From Okapia johnstoni (taxonomy: Eukaryota; Chordata; Mammalia; Artiodactyla; Giraffidae), in assembly GCA_024291935.2 (NCBI GenBank), contig CM044311.1, forward strand, positions 20,917,001 through 20,981,000: 64,000 bases of DNA. Direction: 5' to 3'. Under the pieces are notes generated by a model. The model had not been told where the DNA came from. It saw only the letters and a program-made list of their open reading frames with translations, and searched no databases. The first letter of the stretch is position 1. Every line of letters begins with the position of its first letter. Below, piece after piece: positions 57,339 through 64,000 of the stretch. The translations under genes were made by a program, and so were the position numbers.

Positions 57339-58003
57339 TTACAGGAGGTGAAAGAAAAATCCACAATAATATTATTTTCCAGTGAGTACAAAGCACTATG
57401 CCTTCCGTAAATAAAATGCAATCAATCTACCATCAAGTACATAACTAGCTTCAACGGGAAATAGTGTCATCTTAAGGCTCAGTACTGATGTCTGCTACAG
57501 GCAGGCTTTTCACTAAGTAGGTTACAGTCAGATAACATTTTATGAATTCAAGTCCATGTTTCTGACCCCACTCACTGTCTCCATCTCTACCACCATGACA
57601 CATTATAAATAAATCTACTGATTAAGAATACATCTTGATGTGGAGAAAGGCTGATATCAACAGAAAAGATCATCTTTACTACTTGATGATAGTCTACTTT
57701 CCTTAGGTTACTCCTCCTTGAGCATTCATATGGGACACATAAATCTTTTCCAGAACTCTCCTAATTTTCCATTTGTGTTCCTTCCACGTCACCATATTTG
57801 TATCCAAGCTACTAGCTACTGTGTTCATAAATGAGTACAGACCTACACTTGTCTCTCGGTCTTTTTTAAATAAAATATAACAACAAAGAGCACTGTTAGA
57901 ACTTTTAGAACATACATAGTGTGTATACACGCACACACACATAATTGTTTCTGTGTTCCTTGATTTTTTGCTATGATGTCATTTCATAAACACACACACA
58001 CAC
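57339..58003. other. Non-coding DNA with CA runs
   Basis: Short CA tracts near 57932-57942 and 57990-58004. No gene seen. Confidence 0.45.
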
Positions 58004-58232
58004 ATATGACCCTTGAACAACATGGATTCAAAATGTGCAATCCACTTACATATGGATTTTTTCCACTAAAAACATATTACAGAAATAAACAGTATCTATG
58101 AATTGTTGACTCTACATGCAGAACAGTAGATGTGACAGGCCAAGTACTAAGTTTCATGTAGATTCTTGATTGTGTGAAAGGTTAGCACCTTTAACCTTAT
58201 GTTGACCTTGTGTTGTTCAAGGGTCAACTGTA
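58004..58232. mobile_element. Tigger2/MER8-like DNA transposon remnant
   Basis: The terminal repeats tgacccttgaacaacatgg at the left and gttgttcaagggtcaactg at the right are reverse complements. The interior has cacttacatatggatttttt and cactaaaaacatatt as in the Tigger2/MER8 family. About 230 bases, internally deleted, with TA at the right edge as expected for the target site. Confidence 0.82.
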
Positions 58233-58755
58233 TAGATGTATTTGCATTTGTGTGTGTGGGTGTGTGTGTATTAGATACCTATTGCCATGGAATATGTGAG
58301 TTTTCATATAACACCAAAACTCAATTTGGAAGAACAGCTGCAATTTGGAGTCACCATCAGCTTTTGCTTATGAAAATGCACTGTCATTCTCCAATGTCAT
58401 TCTGTATTCTACAGAGGACCATTACATGGGTTGAAACACGATGTTGGCAGTCAATAACCTTCCATCTTTCAGGCTTTTGATGGTGAAAACTGGTAGTGGC
58501 TATAATCTCCACAAATCCTTAGGGAATGTGATATTACTTTTAGTATACTATATAGGTCAGCAGAAATAATTCTAATGGCTGCCTGTTGGCCTTACTACTG
58601 TAAACTCCCTCACTTCATGGATCAGGAGATAAATGTGAATATTCTGACAGTTGTTGAATAAATATGTTAAAGCTATACAGTCTGAAACTGGGGAGTTAAT
58701 CACAGGGTGTGTTTCAGGACTTACTATACCAAACAGAACACAAAACTCCATTTGT
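58233..58755. other. Non-coding DNA, nothing firmly recognised
   Basis: A short GT tract at 58248-58269. 58270-58480 might be an old LTR-type repeat but I could not place it. Confidence 0.35.
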
Positions 58756-59908
58756 TGTTGTTGCTGTTGTTGTTCAATCACTAAGGCGTGTCTTACTCTT
58801 TGCAACACCATGGACTGCAGCACGCCAGGCTTCCCTGTCCTTCACTACTTCTCGAAGTTTGCTCAAATTCATACCCATCGAGTCAATGATGCTATCTAAC
58901 CATCTCATCCTCTGCTGCCCACTTCTTTCACCTTCAATCTTTCCCAGCATTGGGATCTTTTCCAGTGAGTCAGCTCTTCACATCAGGGAGCCAAAATATT
59001 GGCGCTTCAGCTTCAGAATCAGTCTTTCCAATGATTATCTAGAGTTGATTTTCTTTAGGATTGACTAATTTGATCTCCTTGCAATCCAAGGGACTCTAAA
59101 GAGTCTTCTCCAACACCTCAGTTTGAAAACATCAGTTCTTCAGGGCTCAGCCTTCTTTACTGTCTAACTCCCACATCCATATATGACTAGGCAAAACCAT
59201 AGCTTTGACTACACAGACTTTGTCAGCCAATTGACGTCTTTGCTTTTTAATACACTGTCTAGGTTTGTCATAGCTTTCCTCCCAAGGAGCAAACATCTTT
59301 TAATTTAATGGCTGCAGTCACTGTCTGCAGTGATTTTGGAGCTCAAGAAAAGAAAATCAGTCATTGTTTCTACTTTTTACCCTTCTATTTGCCGTGAATA
59401 ATGGGAACGGATGCCATGATCTTAATTTTTGAATGCTAAGATTTTTTTTTCTTTTTTAAAATTTATATTTTTTAATTGAAGGATAATCGCTTTACATAAT
59501 TTTGTTGTTTTCTGTCAAACCTCAACGTGAATCAGCCATAGATATACGTATGTCTCCTCCCTCTCAAATATCCCTCCCATATGAATGCTGAGTTTTAAGC
59601 GAGCTGTTTCACTCTCCTCATTCATCATCATCAGAAGGCTCTTTAGTTCCTTTTCACTTTCTGCCATTAGAGTAGTATCATCTGCATATCTGAGGCTGCT
59701 GACATTTCTCCCAGTAATTGCCGTTCCAGTTTGTGATTCCTCAAGCCAAGCTTTTCACATAATGTACTCTGTATATAAGTTAAATAAGCAAAGTGACAAT
59801 ATACGGTCTTGTCATACTCCCTCCCAATTTAGAACTAGGCAGTTGTTCCATGTAAGGTTCTAACTGTTGCATCTTGACCCACATACAGTTTCTCAGAAGA
59901 CTGACAAG
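58756..59908 (-). mobile_element. BovB LINE, 5'-truncated, with nested L1 tail
   Basis: The complement runs from the [23 protein letters not shown] segment to a GTT-rich tail. The catalytic YADD segment is present near 59670-59695 ([14 protein letters not shown]). Many frameshifts, for example in the C-terminal region, and an L1 tail at 59441-59581 separates the GLKLN segment from the C-terminus. No usable frame remains. Confidence 0.9.
59441..59581 (-). mobile_element. Very short L1 3' end nested in BovB, with TSD
   Basis: Antisense L1 terminus: a T-rich tract, then attgaaggataatcgctt, gtgaatcagccatagatata and ctcaaatatccctcccat. tgaatgctaag (59430-59440) and tgaatgctgag (59582-59592) form a 10/11 duplication. 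Confidence 0.92.
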
Positions 59909-60149
59909 GCAGTGTTAATCATCATCTTATTACATAAACCCATATTTTTCCTGGGGCTACAGGAAAGTCAATTAATTCAGGATTAGTTGCCAGTTTAACC
60001 AACCAAATTCCAGTTGTGCTCCTTTTTCCAGTACAAATAAATGCCCAAAGACTACTTTGGGACAAAGTCAAGAGGAAGATACATATTACAATTTGGAGGT
60101 GGGGTAGGGATATGGAGTTCTTCCTCAAGCATACTGAGCTTTCTCTTAA
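59909..60149. other. Gap between two divergent BovB copies
   Basis: No family assigned. It may contain the outermost 5' part of the BovB that follows, because I could not fix the 5' boundary of that element. Confidence 0.35.
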
Positions 60150-60502
60150 AAACCACAATCACAGAAAATTAATCAACCTGATCACATGGACCACAGCCTT
60201 GTCTAAGTCAATGAAACTATGAGCCACTCCATATAGGGCCACACAAGACAGACCAGTCATAGTGGAGAGTTCTGAACAAACGTGGTCCACTGGAGAAGGG
60301 AATGGAAAACCACTTCAGTATTCTTGCCTTGAGAATCCCATGAACAGTATGTGAAAGCAAAAAGATATGGCACGGAAATATGAACTCCTCAGGTCAGTAA
60401 GTGCCCAATATGCTACTGGAGAAGAGTGGAGAAATAACTCCAGAAAGAATGAAGAGATGGACCCAAAGCAAAAACAGTGCCCAGTTGTGGATATGACTGG
60501 AT

Positions 60503-63212
60503 GTGACTGGTGATAGAAATAAAGTCCAATGTTATAAAGAAAAATATTGCATAGGAACCTGGAATGTTAGGTCCATGAATCAAGGTAAATTGGAAGTGAT
60601 CAAACAGGAGACGGCAAGAGTGAACATAGACATTTTAGGAATCAGTGAACAAAATGGACCAGAATGGGTGAATTTAATACAGATGACCATTATATCTATT
60701 ACAGTGGGAAAGAATCCCTGAGAAGACATGGAGTAGCTCTCATAGTCAACAAAAGACTTGGATCCAATCTCAAAAACAACAGAATGATCTCTGTTCATTT
60801 CCAGGGAGATCATTCAATACCAGAGTAATCCAAGTCGATGACCTAACCAGTAATGCTGAAGAACATGAAGTTGAATGGTTCTATGAAGATCTACAAGACC
60901 TTCTAGAACACCCAAAAAAGATGTCATTTCATCATAGGAGACTGGAATACAAAAGTAGTAAGTCAAGAGCTACCTGGAGGAACAGACAGATTTGGGCTTG
61001 GAGTACAAAATGAAGCAGGTCAAAGGGTAACAGAGTTTTGGCAAGAGAACACACTGGTCATGGCAAACACACTCTTCCAACAACAAAGAGAAAACTCTAC
61101 ACATGGAAATCACCAGATGGTCAATACCGAAATCAGATTGATTATAATCTTTGCAGCCAAAGATGGAGAAGCTCTATACAGTAAGCAAAAACAAGACCAG
61201 GAGCTGACTGTGGCTCAGATCATGAAATACTTATTGCAAAATTCAGACTTAAATTGAAGAAAGTAGGGAAAACCATTAAACTATTCAGGTATGACCTAAA
61301 TCAAAACCCTTACGATAACACAGTGGAAGTTACAAATATACTGCAAGGAAGTGGTTCTGATATACAGAGTGCCTAAAGAACTATGAAGGGAGGTTCATGA
61401 CATTGTACAGGATGCCATGATCAACACCATCCTCAAGAAAAATAAATGAAAAAAGGCAAAATGGTTGTCTGAAGAGGCCTTACAAATAGCTGAGAAAAGA
61501 AGAGGAAGTAAAGGCAAAGAAAAAAAGGAAATACATACCCATTTGAATGCAGAGTTCCAAAGAATAGCAAGGAGAGGTAAGAAAGCCTTCCTCAGTGATC
61601 AATGGAAAGAAATAGAGGAAAACAATAGAATGAGGAAGACTAGAGATCTCTTCAAGAAAATTAGAGATACAAGGGGAATGTTTCATGCAAAAATGGGCAC
61701 AAGAGAGGAGAGAAATGGTATGGACCTAACAGAAACAGAAGATATTAAGAAGAGGTGGCAAGAATATACAGAACTATTCAATAAAGATATTCATGACCCA
61801 GATAACCACAATGGTGTGATCACTCACCTAGAGCCAGACATCCTGGAATGCAAAGTCAAGTGGGCCTTAGAAAGCATCACTATGAACAAAGCTAGTGGAG
61901 GTGATGGAATTCCAGTTGAGCTATTTCAAATACTAAAAGATGATGCTGTGAAAGTGCTGCACTCAATATGCCAGTAAATTTGGAAAATTCAGCAGTGGCC
62001 ATAGGACTGAAAAACGTCAGTTTTCATTCCAATCTCAAAGAAAGGCAATATCAAAGAATATTCAAACACACTATTGCACTCATCTCACACGCTAGTAAAG
62101 TAATGCTCAAAATTCTCTAAGCCAGGCATCAACAGTACATGAAATGACAACTTCCAGATGCTCAGGCTGGATTTAGAAGAGGCAGAGGAACCAGAGATCA
62201 AACTGCCAACATTCGCTGGATCATTGAAAAAGCAAGAGAGTTCCAGAAAAGCATCTTCTTCTGCTTTATTGACTATGACAAAGCCTTTGACTGTGTGGAT
62301 CACAATAAACTCTGGAAAATTCTGAAAGAAATGGCAATACCTGACCACTTGACCTGTCTCTTGAGAAATCTGTATGCAGGTGAGGAAGCAACAGTTAGAA
62401 CTGGACATGAAACAACAGGCTGGTTCCAAATAGGAAAAAGAGTATGTCAAGGCTGTATATTGTCACCCTGCTTATTTAACTTATATACAGAATTCAGTCG
62501 CTCAGTTGTGTCTGACTCTTTGTGACCCCATGAATCACAGCACGCCACGCCTCCCTGTCCATCACCAACTCCCGGAGTTTACCCAAACCCATGTCCATCG
62601 AGTCGGTGATGCCATCCAACCATCTCATCCTCTGTCGTCCCCTTCTCCTCCAGCCCCCAATCCTTCCCAGCATTAGGGTATTTTCCAAAGAGTCAACTCT
62701 TCGCATGAAGTGGCCAAAGTATTGGAGTTTCAGCTTCAGCTACAGTCCTTCCAGTGAACAGCCAGGACTGATCTCCTTTATATGCAGAGTACATCATGAG
62801 AAATGCTGGGCTAGAAGAAGCTCAAGCTGGAATCAAGAGTGCCGGGAGAAATATCAATAACCTCAGATATGCAGATGGCACCACCCTTACGGCAGAAAGC
62901 AAAGAATTAAAGAGCCTCTTGATGAAAGCGAAAGAGGAAAGTGAAAAAGTTGGCTTAAAGTTCAACATTCAGAAAATTAAGATCATGGCATCTCGTCCCA
63001 TCACTTCATGGCAAATAGATGGGGAAACAATAGAAATATGGGCAGACTTTATTTTTCCAGGCTCCAAAATCACTGCAGATGGTGACTGTAGCCATGAAAG
63101 ACACTTACTCCTTGGAAGAAAAGTTATGACCACCCTAGACAGCATATTAAAAAGCAGAAACATTACTTTGTCAACAAAGGTCCATCTAGTCAAGGCTATG
63201 TTTTTCCAGTAG
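60503..63212 (+). pseudogene. BovB ORF2 relic, endonuclease plus RT, frameshifted
   Basis: Contains the whole ORF2 region but in at least three frames. 60503-60721 holds the N-terminus (YCIGTWNVRSMNQGKLEV, DILGISEQNG), 61060-61257 the NTLFQQ segment, 61465-61977 the linker and start of RT (SEEALQIAEKRR to [14 protein letters not shown]), 62295-62525 the post-motif A segment, and 62796-63212 the catalytic box, which reads YADG, with the shorter SKELK spacer. Motif A is present as [13 protein letters not shown] near 62264-62302. An antisense BovB tail interrupts LFNLYAEY at 62492. Not functional. Confidence 0.9.
62492..62777 (-). mobile_element. BovB tail nested in BovB, with TSD
   Basis: An antisense BovB/Bov-A tail (ttcagtcgctcagttgtgtc to ccaggactgatctcct) sits inside the sense BovB RT region. 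ttatatacaga (62481-62491) and ttatatgcaga (62778-62788) form a 10/11 duplication of host BovB sequence. Insert plus duplication is 297 bases, a multiple of three, so the flanking frame is kept although the insert itself carries a stop. Confidence 0.94.
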
Positions 63213-63640
63213 TCATGTATGGATGTGAGAGTTGGACTATAAAGAAAGCTGAGCACAGAAGAATTGATGCCTTTGAACTGTGGTGTTAGAGAAGATTCTT
63301 GAGAGTCCCCTGGACTGCAAGGATATCCAACCATTCCATCCTAAAGGAGATCAGTCCTGGGTGTTCATTGGTAGGACTGATGTTGAAGCTGAAACTCCAA
63401 TACTTTTGGCCACCTGATGCAATGAACTGACTCCTTGGAAAAGACCCTGATGCTGGGAAAGATTGAAGGTGGGAGAAGGGGATGACAAAGGATGAGATGG
63501 TTGGATGGCATCACCAGCTCAATGGACATGAGTTTGAGTAAACTCCGGGAGTTGGTCATGGACATGGAGGTCTGGCCCGCTACAGTCCATGCGGTCACAA
63601 AGAGCGGGACATGACTGAGCGCCTGAACTGAACGGAAACT

Positions 63641-64000
63641 AATATTAAATATAAAATATAAATGAGTAAAACTTATATAAAGTAAAAAGTAGAAGTCAAA
63701 TACAGGAAGCCAAATTAATGTCAACCTAAGAAATGTGCTGTATGTCTACAATGAATCTATTAAAAGATGAGATAAAATGAATAATTCCTGTCACATTTTA
63801 TTAACTCTCAGGGTTTTAAGGTTATAAGAGAATTTACCTATCTTCTAGTAAATCTTTCATTACACACGTGATGGCATTGAAGTTTGGCATTTATTTGCAA
63901 ATTAAGAGAGGAAATGGCTCTCTTAAGTCGGATTAAAGTATCAAATATAATAAATTAAGTAAAGTACCTAGTAGACTGATAAGTATTAAACGTTTTATAA
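63641..64000. other. AT-rich flank to window end
   Basis: No recognised element or gene. Confidence 0.45.

Larger units (their letters stand above)
60150..63640 (+). mobile_element. BovB LINE with 5' region, near full length
   Basis: Sense BovB including the 5' segment (accacaatcacagaaaatta, tcacatggaccacagccttg, gagaagggaatggaaaacca) that other copies here lack, continuing to the tgaactgaac tail. After removal of the nested insert (62492-62777 and one target repeat) it is about 3.2 kb, close to the expected full length. The exact 5' end is uncertain. Confidence 0.9.

Noticed and set aside
1..64000. A novel multi-gene system or operon-like cluster
   Set aside because: I found no set of non-transposon coding frames anywhere in the window that could form one.

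Overview
The window is ruminant (bovid-type) nuclear DNA from a gene-poor, AT-rich region. The evidence is the repeat content. RTE-type BovB LINE fragments occur in both orientations, their short SINE relatives (Bov-tA, Bov-A, Bov-A2) lie throughout, and L1 3' ends are of the ruminant type. Older mammalian repeats (MaLR/MLT1-like LTRs, MER5A- and MER20-like hAT elements, a Tigger-like element, a mariner MITE, MIR and old L1 pieces) lie underneath. I found no host protein-coding gene. Every long open frame I could interpret is a piece of BovB or L1 ORF2, or an antisense shadow of one. Family names are from memory of the consensus sequences; all boundaries are read by eye.

Layout. 1-2.2 kb: BovB, minus strand, cut by the window edge. 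2.2-7.6 kb: mostly non-BovB DNA with a MER5A-like element, two intact-looking Bov-tA SINEs and an unassigned LTR-like stretch. 7.9-9.9 kb: BovB, minus, abutting a nuclear mitochondrial insertion (NUMT, 9.86-10.70 kb) that keeps the order ND1 end, tRNA-Ile, tRNA-Gln (antisense), tRNA-Met, ND2 start. 11.9-21.3 kb: 5'-truncated BovB pieces, SINEs with clear target-site duplications and two MLT1-like LTRs, one carrying an internally inverted BovB-derived insert. 22.8-30.6 kb: BovB with a nested SINE, a third MLT1-like LTR, a BovB/Bov-A2 chimera and a BovB piece whose two ends are joined head-to-tail by inversion. 31.5-37.8 kb: a BovB next to an ancient antisense L1 that has received at least five later insertions, including a 5'-inverted L1 and a MER20-like element. 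39.2-43.5 kb: a 1.6 kb L1 3' half and a BovB split by another BovB tail. 45.3-51.1 kb: L1 tails, two of them tail-to-tail, with nested SINEs. 51.2-54.2 kb: the best-preserved BovB. Its ORF2 stays in one frame over about 3 kb and is broken only by in-frame stops. 56.6-58.2 kb: SINE, mariner MITE and Tigger-like element. 58.8-63.6 kb: two divergent BovB copies, the second close to full length with part of its 5' region.

How the parts relate. BovB ORF2 normally encodes an apurinic-type endonuclease followed by a reverse transcriptase. The SINEs share the BovB 3' tail and are thought to be mobilised in trans by it. In this window every ORF2 copy carries stops, frameshifts, truncation or a changed YADD catalytic box, so none looks able to move by itself. 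By my boundaries, somewhat more than half of the window is recognisable transposon. I found no previously undescribed biological system. The points worth a second look are structural: insertion chimeras, 5' inversions, nested insertions, the NUMT and a recurrent YADG change.
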